Shown here piece by piece: positions 11,719 through 20,100 of a DNA stretch of 64,000 nt (positions are counted from its first letter, which is position 1; every line of letters begins with the position of its first letter). The stretch lies in assembly GCA_031296935.1 (NCBI GenBank), contig JAVDPD010000022.1, positions 1 to 64,000 on the forward strand, read 5' to 3'. The notes below the pieces were generated by a model. The model did no database searches. It was not told the origin of the DNA and saw only the letters and a list, made by a program, of their open reading frames with translations. A program made the position numbers and the translations under genes. The DNA comes from Cerasicoccus maritimus (GTDB lineage Bacteria > Verrucomicrobiota > Verrucomicrobiia > Opitutales > Cerasicoccaceae).

Positions 11719-13677
11719 CTATAGAGCCCCAACTTCCGGTGATTCTGGGAAAACGCCGAGAATTGCCGCGGGGGATACGAGCTGCTCCAGCAGAAGGTAG
11801 CGCGCGTAACGCTTCATGCCGACAAAGTTTGTTGCATTGAGCCGGGATTCCATTTCTTGGCTGGTGGCCAGGGATTCGATTGCGTCGCGTACCGAGTCGT
11901 CGACCGCCAACGCCTCGAACAAACCAACCCGACCGCGTTCTGCGGGCTGATCCGGGCTGATCGATACGCCGCGTCGCAAGGCGTCGGTCGGTTCATCGAG
12001 CACGCCAATTTTAATCAGGCGGGTCAGTTCGCTGTCGTCGATAGGAACGGGTTGGGCGGCAGCAGGATTGAGTTTTGGCAGCAGCCTTTGGGCGATGACG
12101 CCATTGAGCGCCGCGGCGATCAGATAGGGTTCGGCTCCGAGTTTACGCAGCCGTGCTACAGCCTCTGCCGCATGCTTCGTGTGCAGAGAAGAGAGAACAT
12201 TGTGCCCGGTGATAGCCGCTTCCAACGCGATGGAAGCCGAGTGCTCATCGCGGATCTCGCCAATTAGAATCACATCGGGGTCTTGACGCAAAAGGCCACG
12301 TAAGACGGTGGGAAATGTCAGGCCAACTTGCGTCAGGATTTGGGTTTGTGTCGCAAAGTCGAGGCGCTGGTCAATGGGGTCTTCTGCGCTGACAATATTG
12401 AGTAGTCGGTTGTCCTCCCAGATGCTGCGTAGGCCAGCGTAGAGCGTCGTCGTCTTACCGGAGCCTGTCGGGCCCGTGACGAGCGTTAGCCCTGCTGCGC
12501 GGGTAAAGAGCTCCGTGGCCAGGGCATGAACTCGCTCACTGGTGATGATCTGGTTTAAATAATGCAGCTGCGCGCGTGGATCAAGTAAGCGCATCACGGC
12601 TTTCTCACCATGCTGACTGGGCATGAGGGATAGGCGGGTGTCGATTTCGAGATCTTCGGCTTGGATGACAAAGTTGCCGTCCTGTGGCAAACGGCGCTCC
12701 GCGATGTCGAGATTGCCTAAGACTTTGATCATCGAAATGACCTGACGGACCAAATTTACGGGCACGTCGTTTCGCAGAGGTAGCAAGCGACCATCGATGC
12801 GCGCGCGCACATCCAGTCGCCCGCGCTTGGGCTCGAAATGGACATCGCTGGCCTTCAGTGCGATGGCTTCACGCAAAGCATCTCGCAGAACTTTGGCTGC
12901 TTCGTTATGTGAGATGTCGATTGCCTGCCCATCGGGACCCCGGAAGTCGAGCGCAACTTCAGCAGGGGGCTTCGCGCGAAAGCCGTGTTGGACTTGCATG
13001 CGGTCGACGAACTTCTTCATCTCGTCAGCGGTTGTTGCGGCAAATTCCGGTTTGAGGGGCTGGAGCGCCTGTTCGAGGAAATTGCGCTTCTGCGCATCGT
13101 CCGGGTCGACCATGACAATGGTCACCCGCTCTCCCTCATGTTCGATGGACATGGCATCGCAGGCCTTGGAAACCTCCGGTGGAATCAGTTCGAGCGTTTC
13201 CTTGGGAGGGTGGGCGTCTCCGAGTTTGATGAAAGCCACCGAGGATCGTTGCCGTGCGCCTTCCTGAACATAGTTGGCCAATGCCTGGCAAAGCTTGAGG
13301 GATAATTTGGGCGACTGCTCGCACTGGGCCAGAAATGCACCACGCCTGAGTGAAAGTAGTTTACCCGATGTTGACGCACGAACGGAAGCCGAGCGCTTTT
13401 TACCGGAGATCAGCGCGATTTCGCCAAAGTAATCTCCCTCCTTTAGTTGGCCAATCTGCTTTTCGAAACCAAGCGTTTTCTGACTGAGAAAAACTTCGAA
13501 CTGCCCCTCAAGTATGATGTGTAGTTCGTCTCCATCGTCGCCTTGTTCCACGATGAGCTCACTGTCTTCGACGCTACGCAGTTGGCAGGCCTGAGCCAAG
13601 GATTGAAGTTCGGGGTCACTCAGCTCGCGGAATAAGTGCACATCGCGAAGCCGCTGCACAATTTTGGTGGGGCTCAT
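11719..13677 (-). CDS. GspE/PilB-type ATPase with N-terminal cNMP-binding domain
   Basis: Secretion or pilus-assembly ATPase of 652 aa with a regulatory domain fused in front. Residues ~10-120 form a cyclic-nucleotide-binding fold (GDYFGEIALISGKKRSASV at 81-99). Residues ~185-235 resemble the MshEN/T2SSE N-domain. The T2SSE ATPase core runs from ~255 to 640: Walker A GPTGSGKTT (402-410), Asp box (AEDPID), Walker B (DPDVILIGEIRD) and His box (SSLHTKHAAEAVARLRKLG). The four-Cys zinc loop of many PilB/GspE proteins is missing after RLLPKLNP. It should power a type II secretion or type IV pilus machine under control of a cyclic nucleotide or another ligand. No partner genes adjoin it; prepilin-like genes lie at 51-54 kb. 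Confidence 0.87.
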   Translation of the reverse strand: MSPTKIVQRLRDVHLFRELSDPELQSLAQACQLRSVEDSELIVEQGDDGDELHIILEGQFEVFLSQKTLGFEKQIGQLKEGDYFGEIALISGKKRSASVRASTSGKLLSLRRGAFLAQCEQSPKLSLKLCQALANYVQEGARQRSSVAFIKLGDAHPPKETLELIPPEVSKACDAMSIEHEGERVTIVMVDPDDAQKRNFLEQALQPLKPEFAATTADEMKKFVDRMQVQHGFRAKPPAEVALDFRGPDGQAIDISHNEAAKVLRDALREAIALKASDVHFEPKRGRLDVRARIDGRLLPLRNDVPVNLVRQVISMIKVLGNLDIAERRLPQDGNFVIQAEDLEIDTRLSLMPSQHGEKAVMRLLDPRAQLHYLNQIITSERVHALATELFTRAAGLTLVTGPTGSGKTTTLYAGLRSIWEDNRLLNIVSAEDPIDQRLDFATQTQILTQVGLTFPTVLRGLLRQDPDVILIGEIRDEHSASIALEAAITGHNVLSSLHTKHAAEAVARLRKLGAEPYLIAAALNGVIAQRLLPKLNPAAAQPVPIDDSELTRLIKIGVLDEPTDALRRGVSISPDQPAERGRVGLFEALAVDDSVRDAIESLATSQEMESRLNATNFVGMKRYARYLLLEQLVSPAAILGVFPESPEVGAL

Positions 13678-13761
13678 GCACGGTAAGCTAGTCTTATTCT
13701 ACTCATCACGGCAAAGCAAAAGCGGGTGCTTTTCGTCAAAGTTTTGCAGTGATTTCTAAGG

Positions 13762-13794
13762 TTGACGTAAAAAACAAAATTTCTTTTATGAAAT
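13762..13794 (+). promoter_or_regulatory. candidate promoter and IclR-type operator
   Basis: A TTGACG hexamer at 13762-13767 is followed after 17 bp by TTTATG (13785-13790), a plausible -35/-10 pair. Overlapping it at 13779-13794 is the dyad ATTTC-N6-GAAAT, similar in size and composition to IclR-family operators. Its position 20 bp upstream of an IclR-family gene suggests autoregulation. Pattern reading only. Confidence 0.4.
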
Positions 13795-13814
13795 AAGTAT
13801 TCTATATATGAAAC

Positions 13815-14558
13815 ATGGAATCGCTTGTTAAAGACACTGTTAAGACCGAGGCTGCTCCTGCGCTGACGCGTGGGTTAGAGCTCTTAGCTCTGTTGGCTCG
13901 GGATGGCCAGAGCTCGCTGGAAACGTTGGTACGCAAAACCGGCTGGCCCAAGTCGTCACTTTGGCGATATTTACAGGCGCTGGAGTCGATCGGTGCCGTA
14001 CGTCAGGATTTTGAAAGCAAGCGATGGGAAGCGCTACAGGTGCTGCGCTCGGTCGATAGTGCGACTGGCGGGGCCTTGGAGTCGACCCGGTCGCTCTTGC
14101 CGCAGTGGGCAGCCGAGACGGAATGTTGCACCGAACTTTATCGGGTTCAAGGCAACCAACTGATCCTTGTTGATCGAGCTGAGCCGGAAGATGGCATGGT
14201 GGCGATAAAGGCTCGGATCGGGTTTGAGCGTGATCTCACCGAGCTCGATGCAACAGCTCTCGTTTTCTTTGCATTTCAAAAAGAGTTCAGCAATGTGCCT
14301 AAATACTGGTGCTGGCACGAGGGGCGATGTCAGCGTATTGGAGCGCGTGTGGCGTCGATGCGTGTTCAGGAAGCGAAAGCGCAAGGCTATGCGCTGGACA
14401 ATGATTTTAATGAGAATGGCTTTCGTCGCTTTGCCAAGCCGATTTTAGACGGGGAGCAATTACTCGGCGTTTTGGCGGTCGTTCAGCGTCAAACTCCACG
14501 CGCTGAGCGCGAGAAAGTTCAGATTTTAAAAACCCTCAAATCCAACCCGACACTATGA
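13815..14558 (+). CDS. IclR family transcriptional regulator
   Basis: DNA-binding regulator of 247 aa. The N-terminal winged helix-turn-helix is at residues ~15-70 (ALTRGLELLALLARDGQSSL, RKTGWPKSSLWRYLQALES), followed by the IclR effector-binding domain (ATALVFFAFQKEF, VQEAKAQGYALDNDFNENGF, LGVLAVVQR). Such proteins often sense sugar acids or aromatic compounds. The gene overlaps the sulfatase gene by 4 bp (ATGA), so the two are almost surely co-transcribed, and the regulator probably controls the sulfatase and perhaps the convergent uronate cluster. The ligand is unknown. Confidence 0.88.
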   Translation: MESLVKDTVKTEAAPALTRGLELLALLARDGQSSLETLVRKTGWPKSSLWRYLQALESIGAVRQDFESKRWEALQVLRSVDSATGGALESTRSLLPQWAAETECCTELYRVQGNQLILVDRAEPEDGMVAIKARIGFERDLTELDATALVFFAFQKEFSNVPKYWCWHEGRCQRIGARVASMRVQEAKAQGYALDNDFNENGFRRFAKPILDGEQLLGVLAVVQRQTPRAEREKVQILKTLKSNPTL

Positions 14559-16060
14559 ATATCCTCTATATCGATATCGACTCGTTGCGGCCTGATCACA
14601 TGGGCTGCTATGGTTACCACCGTAAGACTACTCCCAACATCGACGCCCTAGCGGCCGAAGGCCTTCGCTTTACTAACTGCTATGCGCCGGACGTGCCTTG
14701 CCTACCCAGTCGTACGGCGATGACCACAGGTCGCTTTGGCATTCACACGGGCGTCATCAATCACGGCGGTGTTGCCTGTCAGCCGTTCATTTGGGGCGAG
14801 GATCGTCAGTTTTTCTGCAACATGACACAGCCGAATTGGGCTTCGCAGTTTCAGTCCAATGGCTACCATACAGTTGCCTTCAGCCCGTTTGCGCAGCGTC
14901 ATGGCGCTTGGCATTGGTATGCCGGTTTCATGGAAATCCACAATACTGGCGGCGGTGGCCAGGAAACGGCCGACGTGATCGCACCGCAGGTTACGGATTG
15001 GCTGGAGCGCAAAGGTGGCGACGATAAGCCGTTTTTCATGTGGCTCAATGTATGGGACCCGCACACGCCTTATCGCACACCGCTTGATTACGAGAATCCA
15101 TTCAAGGATGAACCCATTCCTGAATGGTATACCGAGGAAGTTCGCCAAGAGCACTGGAAGCAAGCTGGACCGCATTCCGCTCAAGAAGTGAACGACTATG
15201 TCCCCGCACCCAAATGGCTGCTCGACGGTCGCGATGCGGTGAAGGAGCGTCAGCCTGACAGCATCCACGATATGGAGCAGGCCAAGCGCATGTTCGATGG
15301 CTATGACTGCGGCGTGGCTTACGCGGACTACTATGTGGGCAAGATCATCGAGTCGCTAAAGGAACAGGGGTTGTATGAGAACACCGCCATTATCATCTCA
15401 GCGGACCACGGGGAGAACCTCGGCGAGCTGAACGTCTATGGCGACCATCAGACCGCCGACCAATTTACTTGCAACATTCCGATGATCGTTCGCTGGCCGG
15501 GAGTCACGGATGACCGCGCAGGCGAATCCGATGATCGCCTCTTGTATTCACTCGATATGGCCGCGACCTCGCTGGAGCTTTCCGGCATGGAAGTGCCCGA
15601 CGTGTGGGACGGCCAAGGCTTTGCGCAGAACCTGAGCGAGCCGAACAAGGCGCATCGCGACAACTTGGTCACCTCTCAGGCTGCATGGTGCTGTCAGCGT
15701 GCGGCACGTTGGGATGACTACATCTGCATCGAGACCTATCACGACTCCTGGCATGACTACCCGGATTTGATGTTGTTCGATTTGGCCAATGATCCGCACG
15801 AGCAAAACAACCTTGCAGATTCCAATCCTGAGCTTGCCGAGAAGGGCAAGGCGATGATCGCCAAGTGGAAGCAGGAAATGATGGAGAAGTCCCGCTACGA
15901 CGTCGACCCGATGGATACCGTGCTCAGCGAAGGTGGCTCCTTGCACTCGAAGACGGACCCGGTAGCCTACCTGAAGCGTTTGCGTGAAACTGGTCGCGGC
16001 GAAGCGGCTGATCGCCTTGCCGCGAAGCACGGCGTTCAAGAGCCGGCGCCAACTGCGTAA
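14555..16060 (+). CDS. type I sulfatase (Cys-type, formylglycine-dependent)
   Basis: Alkaline-phosphatase-superfamily sulfatase of 501 aa that hydrolyses sulfate esters, here probably on a polysaccharide fragment. The formylglycine signature C-x-P-S-R is at residues 49-53 (CLPSRTAMTTGR), so an FGE-type maturase is needed. Metal-binding Asp residues are in the first strand (YIDIDSLRPDHMGCYGY) and the later block ISADHGENLGE...GDH. The second half has the usual C-terminal subdomain (ANDPHEQNNLAD). No clear signal peptide is present (MNILYIDIDS is already the first strand), which suggests a cytoplasmic enzyme acting on imported oligosaccharides. Translationally coupled to the IclR gene; convergent with the GH88/KDPG aldolase cluster. 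Confidence 0.93.
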   Translation: MNILYIDIDSLRPDHMGCYGYHRKTTPNIDALAAEGLRFTNCYAPDVPCLPSRTAMTTGRFGIHTGVINHGGVACQPFIWGEDRQFFCNMTQPNWASQFQSNGYHTVAFSPFAQRHGAWHWYAGFMEIHNTGGGGQETADVIAPQVTDWLERKGGDDKPFFMWLNVWDPHTPYRTPLDYENPFKDEPIPEWYTEEVRQEHWKQAGPHSAQEVNDYVPAPKWLLDGRDAVKERQPDSIHDMEQAKRMFDGYDCGVAYADYYVGKIIESLKEQGLYENTAIIISADHGENLGELNVYGDHQTADQFTCNIPMIVRWPGVTDDRAGESDDRLLYSLDMAATSLELSGMEVPDVWDGQGFAQNLSEPNKAHRDNLVTSQAAWCCQRAARWDDYICIETYHDSWHDYPDLMLFDLANDPHEQNNLADSNPELAEKGKAMIAKWKQEMMEKSRYDVDPMDTVLSEGGSLHSKTDPVAYLKRLRETGRGEAADRLAAKHGVQEPAPTA

Positions 16061-16090
16061 ACTCTCTACCGCAAAGTAACTTTGTAAAGC

Positions 16091-16123
16091 AAAGCGCCCG
16101 GGCATCATGCCCGGGCGCTTTTT
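16091..16123. terminator. bidirectional intrinsic terminator
   Basis: A GC-rich perfect stem of about 13-15 bp (AAAGCGCCCGGGCAT / ATGCCCGGGCGCTTT) ends in a T-run on the + strand and has A residues on the other side, so it can stop both the sulfatase transcript and the leftward KDPG-aldolase transcript. Confidence 0.9.
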
Positions 16124-16144
16124 AGTTTGAGTGGTAATAAAAGC

Positions 16145-16771
16145 TTAAGCTTCGGATGCTTTGGCGAGGGCTTCCTTGACTTGCTGCGTAATGGAGGACC
16201 AGTCCTTGTTGGCTATCTGGTCCTTCGTTGCGAGCCAGGAGCCGCCGATGGCGAAGACTTCCTTCATCGACAGGTAGTCGAGCATGTTGTCGAGCGACAC
16301 GCCGCCGGTTGGGCAGAACTTCACGCCAAGGTTGCCGTAAGGGGCGGTCATTGCCTTGAGTAGTTTCGGGCCGCCAGCTGCGCCAGCGGGGAAGAACTTC
16401 AAGCGCTTGCAACCAGCCTTGTAAGCAGCCTGGATGTCCGTGGGCGTCATGATGCCCGGAATGAACGGCACACCTTGCTCCTTGAAGTAGGCGATGGTTT
16501 CGGGATCGGTGCCCGGGGCCAAGCCGAACTTACTGCCAGCGTCGATCGCGCGCTTGGCTTGCTCCGGCGTAACCACCGTGCCAGCTCCAACCAGCATTTC
16601 AGGGAAACGCTTGGCGATGCGCTCGATGGCTTCAGCGGCGGCGGCGGTGCGGAAGGTGACCTCGATGATGTTGAGGCCGCCAGCGATCAGCGCTTCGGCG
16701 AGTGGCTCGGCGTCGTCAGCGTTGTCGATGACGATAACCGGGATGACTGGGAATTGATCTAAGTCTGCCAT
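16145..16771 (-). CDS. eda: KDPG/KHG aldolase (2-keto-3-deoxy-6-phosphogluconate aldolase)
   Basis: Class I aldolase of 208 aa cleaving 2-keto-3-deoxy-6-phosphogluconate to pyruvate and glyceraldehyde 3-phosphate, the last step of uronate and Entner-Doudoroff breakdown. The catalytic Glu is in IIEVTFRT, the phosphate/substrate loops in VGAGTVVTPEQA and APGTDPE, and the Schiff-base Lys in CKRLKFFPAG, followed by FCPTGGV. The start at 16771 (MADLDQFPVIPVI) is preferred over an extension to 16822 that would overlap the upstream SDR gene. It is the last gene of the - strand cluster and ends at the strong terminator. No KDG kinase gene is in the window. Confidence 0.93.
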   Translation of the reverse strand: MADLDQFPVIPVIVIDNADDAEPLAEALIAGGLNIIEVTFRTAAAAEAIERIAKRFPEMLVGAGTVVTPEQAKRAIDAGSKFGLAPGTDPETIAYFKEQGVPFIPGIMTPTDIQAAYKAGCKRLKFFPAGAAGGPKLLKAMTAPYGNLGVKFCPTGGVSLDNMLDYLSMKEVFAIGGSWLATKDQIANKDWSSITQQVKEALAKASEA

Positions 16772-16790
16772 GATATCTATTGGGTTTGAT

Positions 16791-17579
16791 TTACAGACGC
16801 GGCATCGTGAGGGCGCCGTCAATCATAATCACCTGACCGGTCGAGTAGGGGAAGTCGCCCTTGGCGAGCGAGCCCACTGCTTTGCCGATGTCTTCCGGGA
16901 AGCCCCAGCGCTTAGTGACACACAGGCCATCGCCGATCAGCTTATCATACTTATCAGTCACGCCACTAGTCATGTCGGTCTTGATGACGCCCGGGCGAAT
17001 TTCGTAAACCGGAATGTCATACTCGCCGAGACGCGCGGCAAACAGCTGAGACATCATGGCGATGCCAGCCTTCGATACGCAGTACTCGCCGCGGTTGGTC
17101 GAAACGACGGTTGCCGAGATTGAGCCCACGTTGATGATCGTGAAGAACTCGTCCGCGTTGGCGGCCTTTTGCTCGATCATCCAGTTGGCCGCAGCCTGGC
17201 TGAGGAAGTAAGGGCCCTTGACGTTGGTGCCGACGACATAGTCGAAACTTTCTTCGGTGGCTTCCAGGATGTCCTTACGCTCCTTTGGCGCGACGCCCGC
17301 GTTGTTCACGAGGACGTTGAGCTTGCCGAAGCGTTCCTTGATCTTACCGAGCATCGCAGCGCGGGCATCGGCCGAACCGATGTCGCCCTGGCAGTAAAGC
17401 ACCTCAGCGCCGAGCGCCTTGAGCTTTTCGATCGGCTCGCTGACGGCGGACTCGTCGCGCATCCCATTGATGGCGACATTGAATCCGAGTTCCGCAAGCT
17501 TGGCGGCGCAACCGAAGCCGATTCCACGCGAACCGCCGGTGACTAGCGCGACGGGCTTTGAAGAATTTTCAGTAGTCAT
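16791..17579 (-). CDS. SDR family oxidoreductase (FabG-like, probable sugar dehydrogenase)
   Basis: Short-chain dehydrogenase/reductase of 262 aa. The cofactor motif TGGSRGIG is near residue 14, NNAG is present (VLVNNAGVA), and the catalytic set is Ser in NVGSISATVVS with Tyr/Lys in GEYCVSKAG. Annotation pipelines often label such proteins 3-oxoacyl-ACP reductase. The cluster (GH88 upstream, KDPG aldolase 20 bp downstream) suggests instead a sugar or uronate ketone substrate, for example a KduD-like 2-keto-3-deoxygluconate 5-dehydrogenase step. That assignment is inference. Confidence 0.85.
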   Translation of the reverse strand: MTTENSSKPVALVTGGSRGIGFGCAAKLAELGFNVAINGMRDESAVSEPIEKLKALGAEVLYCQGDIGSADARAAMLGKIKERFGKLNVLVNNAGVAPKERKDILEATEESFDYVVGTNVKGPYFLSQAAANWMIEQKAANADEFFTIINVGSISATVVSTNRGEYCVSKAGIAMMSQLFAARLGEYDIPVYEIRPGVIKTDMTSGVTDKYDKLIGDGLCVTKRWGFPEDIGKAVGSLAKGDFPYSTGQVIMIDGALTMPRL

Positions 17580-17584
17580 ATTTC

Positions 17585-18005
17585 AATTATCAATTATCGA
17601 TTGGATTTTGCGGTCTTTATTGACGCATTGATGATTCGGCTGAGTTCTCCGACTTCGCTGAGTAATGAGCTCGTGGCTGATGTGTTGCCGATATTTCTTC
17701 GACTTAGCATCTTGAGCCAGACTTGGGTCTCGTTTAGTTCCTTGATGACTATCTTGAGCTTATGGACGAAGTCTTGTCTGCTTTCCGCTCCGCGTGCCTC
17801 GGCAAAGTTCGGAGCTGGCGATGTTCCTGCTCTGAGCAATTGCTTGCCGATATGAATGCCTGCGAAACTCTTCGGTAGTGATTCAGTGAAGCCGATAATA
17901 TCAGCGCCGAAATCAATCAGTCGGTTTTCAATTTGGTCAGCCCATTGTTGCTTTGCATCGCTCATGAACTGACCACTGAAAATTGAAAACCGACAATTGA
18001 CAATT
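17585..18005. repeat. inverted-repeat-bounded cassette carrying the four-helix-bundle gene
   Basis: Imperfect inverted repeats (15 of 18 positions) bound this 421-bp unit: AATTATCAATTATCGATT at 17585-17602 and AACCGACAATTGACAATT at 17988-18005. The enclosed gene's stop codon lies inside the left repeat, and the right repeat begins 5 bp after the Gfo/Idh stop codon. The unit interrupts what would otherwise be a metabolic operon. Related AATTRTC-type words occur in the next spacer (19166-19275). It looks like a small mobile or insertion-prone cassette without its own transposase. Confidence 0.6.
17594..17965 (-). CDS. four-helix bundle protein (23S rRNA IVS-type family)
   Basis: Small protein of 123 aa starting at MSDAKQQWADQIENR. 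It has the pattern of the four-helix-bundle family first seen in 23S rRNA intervening sequences: an N-terminal helix (RLIDFGADIIGFTESLP), the motif IGKQLLRAGTSPAPNFAEARGAES, then DFVHKLKIVIKELNETQVWLKML and a last helix. Function is unknown; members are frequent in mobile or intergenic insertions. A longer reading to 18157 would cover the Gfo/Idh 3' end and is rejected. Its place inside a sugar-catabolism operon, between inverted repeats, argues for insertion rather than a metabolic role. Confidence 0.85.
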   Translation of the reverse strand: MSDAKQQWADQIENRLIDFGADIIGFTESLPKSFAGIHIGKQLLRAGTSPAPNFAEARGAESRQDFVHKLKIVIKELNETQVWLKMLSRRNIGNTSATSSLLSEVGELSRIINASIKTAKSNR

Positions 18006-18009
18006 TCTA

Positions 18010-19161
18010 TTACGCCTTCAGTTCCGGGAGGTCCAACCAGCGACGTTCCTCGCTGCTCTTGAGGCCGTATTCTGCGAGCTGCACGCCCTTGGCGCCTTCG
18101 AGCAGGTTCCAGCGGAACGGCTCGTCGAGCACGACGTGGCGCAGGAACATTTCCCACTGAATCTTGAAAGCGTTGTCGTAAGTTTCCTGTTCCGGAACCT
18201 TCTGCCAGCCGTCAAAGAAATCGATGGGCTGCTTGATGTCGGGGTTCCAAACCGGGCGCGGCGTGTTGCCGTAGTGCTGGGTCCAGACGTCGCGCAGGCC
18301 GACGATGGCGCTGCCCTTGGTGCCGTCTACTTGCATGGTCAACAGGTCGTCGCGGCGAACGCGCACATTCCAAGAGGAGTTGAAGTGGCAGATGACGCCG
18401 TTTTCGAGCTCGAAGGTCGAGTAGGCGGAGTCGTCGGCGGTGCACTTGTAGGGCTTGCCTTCTTCGTCAATGCGCTCGGGGATGTGTGTTGCGGCGAGGC
18501 AGGACACGCTCTTGACGGAACCGAAAAGGTTGTCGATCACGTAGCGCCAGTGGCAAAGCATGTCGATGATCATGCCGCCGCCGTCTTCCTTGCGGTAGTT
18601 CCAGGACGGGCGCTGCGGCGGAACGGTGTGACCTTCGAATACCCAGTAGCCGAATTCGCCACGGACAGACATGATTTCGCCAAAGAAATTGTTTTCCACG
18701 AGGCGCTGGAACTTTACGAGACCCGGCAGCCAGAGCTTGTCCTGGACAACACCGTTCTTCACGCCGGCGTCGCGGCAGATTTCGTAGAGCTTGTAAGCAT
18801 CTTCGGTGGTGATGGCGGTCGGCTTTTCGCAGTAAACGTGCTTGCCGGCGGCGGCAGCCTGCTTGACGGCGTCGAAGCGGCGCAGCGTGCTCTGAGCGTC
18901 GAAGTAGATCGGGTATGCCGGATCGTTCATGACCTCGTCGAGGTTCGTCGTGTACTTCGTGACGGAGGTCTGGTCGATGAGGGCCTTTAGCTTCACTTCG
19001 TTGCGGCCAACGAGGATCGGGTCGGGCATGATGACTTCGGTCGGGGAGACCTTAACGCCGCCTTGCTTGATGATCGCGTCGATGGAACGAAGCAGATGCT
19101 GGTTGGTGCCCATGCGTCCGGTGACGCCGTTCATGATGATGCCGATACGGTGAGTTTTCAT
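18010..19161 (-). CDS. Gfo/Idh/MocA family oxidoreductase
   Basis: NAD(P)-dependent sugar oxidoreductase of 383 aa. The N-terminal Rossmann domain begins MKTHRIGIIMNGVTGRMG, the family signature EKP is in HVYCEKPTAITTEDAYKL, and the C-terminal substrate domain includes DGGGMIIDMLCHWRYVID with a likely catalytic His. Family members oxidise or reduce sugars, inositols or biliverdin. With two TIM-barrel epimerase-like genes directly upstream, it may take part in oxidation (3-keto) steps on glycosides. A wordy inverted-repeat spacer separates it from the upstream epimerase gene. Confidence 0.88.
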   Translation of the reverse strand: MKTHRIGIIMNGVTGRMGTNQHLLRSIDAIIKQGGVKVSPTEVIMPDPILVGRNEVKLKALIDQTSVTKYTTNLDEVMNDPAYPIYFDAQSTLRRFDAVKQAAAAGKHVYCEKPTAITTEDAYKLYEICRDAGVKNGVVQDKLWLPGLVKFQRLVENNFFGEIMSVRGEFGYWVFEGHTVPPQRPSWNYRKEDGGGMIIDMLCHWRYVIDNLFGSVKSVSCLAATHIPERIDEEGKPYKCTADDSAYSTFELENGVICHFNSSWNVRVRRDDLLTMQVDGTKGSAIVGLRDVWTQHYGNTPRPVWNPDIKQPIDFFDGWQKVPEQETYDNAFKIQWEMFLRHVVLDEPFRWNLLEGAKGVQLAEYGLKSSEERRWLDLPELKA

Positions 19162-19165
19162 AAGG

Positions 19166-19275
19166 ATTTGGTTAATTGTCAGTGGTCGATTGTCAGGGGT
19201 CAGTTATCGATTCCGTAGGGGTGATTTGTGCTCACTGAAAATTGATAACCGATGGTTGAAAATTGATAATTGCCT
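19166..19275. repeat. AT-rich inverted-repeat spacer
   Basis: The spacer between the epimerase and Gfo/Idh genes is made of repeated words of the type AATTGTC/AGTGGTC/GATTGTC on the left and AAAATTGATAACCG/AAAATTGATAATTG on the right, which are inverted relative to each other. The same words bound the four-helix-bundle cassette, so this may be an empty site or relic of a similar unit. Confidence 0.55.
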
Positions 19276-20086
19276 AAACGTGCTGCTTGTAGGCGCTGAT
19301 GATCTTTTTGAGATACTCGTCCTGGTCAGTTGCCCAGTGGCGGGTGGAGAAGACTTCGACTTCGATCGGGCCGTCGAACCCGGTGGCTTCAACGAGCTCG
19401 CGAATACCGCGGTTGTCGATGCAACCTTCGCCCATGAGGCCGCGGTCGTTGAGCATGTCGGCGGTGGGGGTCATCCAGTCGCAAACGTGGAAGCCGATGA
19501 TGCGCTTGCCCGCGCGCTTGATTTCCTGTTCGAGCTGCGGGTCCCACCAGATGTGGTAAACGTCGGCCGCGATGCCGACCCACTCGTCGCCGAGTTGGTC
19601 GATCATGTCGTTGCACTGGCCGATGGTATTCACGGCGCTACGGCAGTCGGCATACATCGGGTGGAGCGGTTCGATGGAAAGCTTCACGCCGACCTTGCTC
19701 GCGTGGTCGATCAGCGAGCCGATGCCTTCGGTGATCTGCTTGCGGTTTTCGGTGATGCTCAGCTCGGGCTTCGCGCCACAAACGAGCACGACTTGCGGGG
19801 CGCCAACGGCGGCAGCTTCGTCGAGCGCCTTGATGTTGTCATCGTACGAGGCCTGCTTTTCGGCGGCGTTGAGATATGGGTAAAAGCCGCTGCGGACGAG
19901 CGACACCGCCTTGAGGCCGTGGTCGTCGAGCATCTGCTTGGACTCGGCCAGTGGGCGGCCGTCGAGCCATTGACGCCAGAGGCCAACGCCGGGCACACCG
20001 GCGGCGGAATACTTGGCGCAAGCCGTAGGGAGGTCCCAGGGCTTGGTGGTCATCGTGTGGATGGCAAGTCGGTCGAGGTTGTCCAT
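19274..20086 (-). CDS. sugar phosphate isomerase/epimerase family protein (TIM barrel)
   Basis: Xylose-isomerase-like TIM-barrel protein of 270 aa starting at MDNLDRLAIHTMTTKPWDL; the extension to 20116 is unlikely. Metal-binding acidic/His positions are visible in strands such as LSIEPLHPMY, GIAADVYHIWWDPQ, IGFHVCDWM and GPIEVEVFS. It probably epimerises or isomerises a keto-sugar, or acts on a 3-keto-glycoside, as suggested by the neighbouring Gfo/Idh dehydrogenase and second epimerase. The exact substrate cannot be read from sequence. Confidence 0.85.
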   Translation of the reverse strand: MDNLDRLAIHTMTTKPWDLPTACAKYSAAGVPGVGLWRQWLDGRPLAESKQMLDDHGLKAVSLVRSGFYPYLNAAEKQASYDDNIKALDEAAAVGAPQVVLVCGAKPELSITENRKQITEGIGSLIDHASKVGVKLSIEPLHPMYADCRSAVNTIGQCNDMIDQLGDEWVGIAADVYHIWWDPQLEQEIKRAGKRIIGFHVCDWMTPTADMLNDRGLMGEGCIDNRGIRELVEATGFDGPIEVEVFSTRHWATDQDEYLKKIISAYKQHV

Positions 20087-20100
20087 TGTATAAAATTGTT

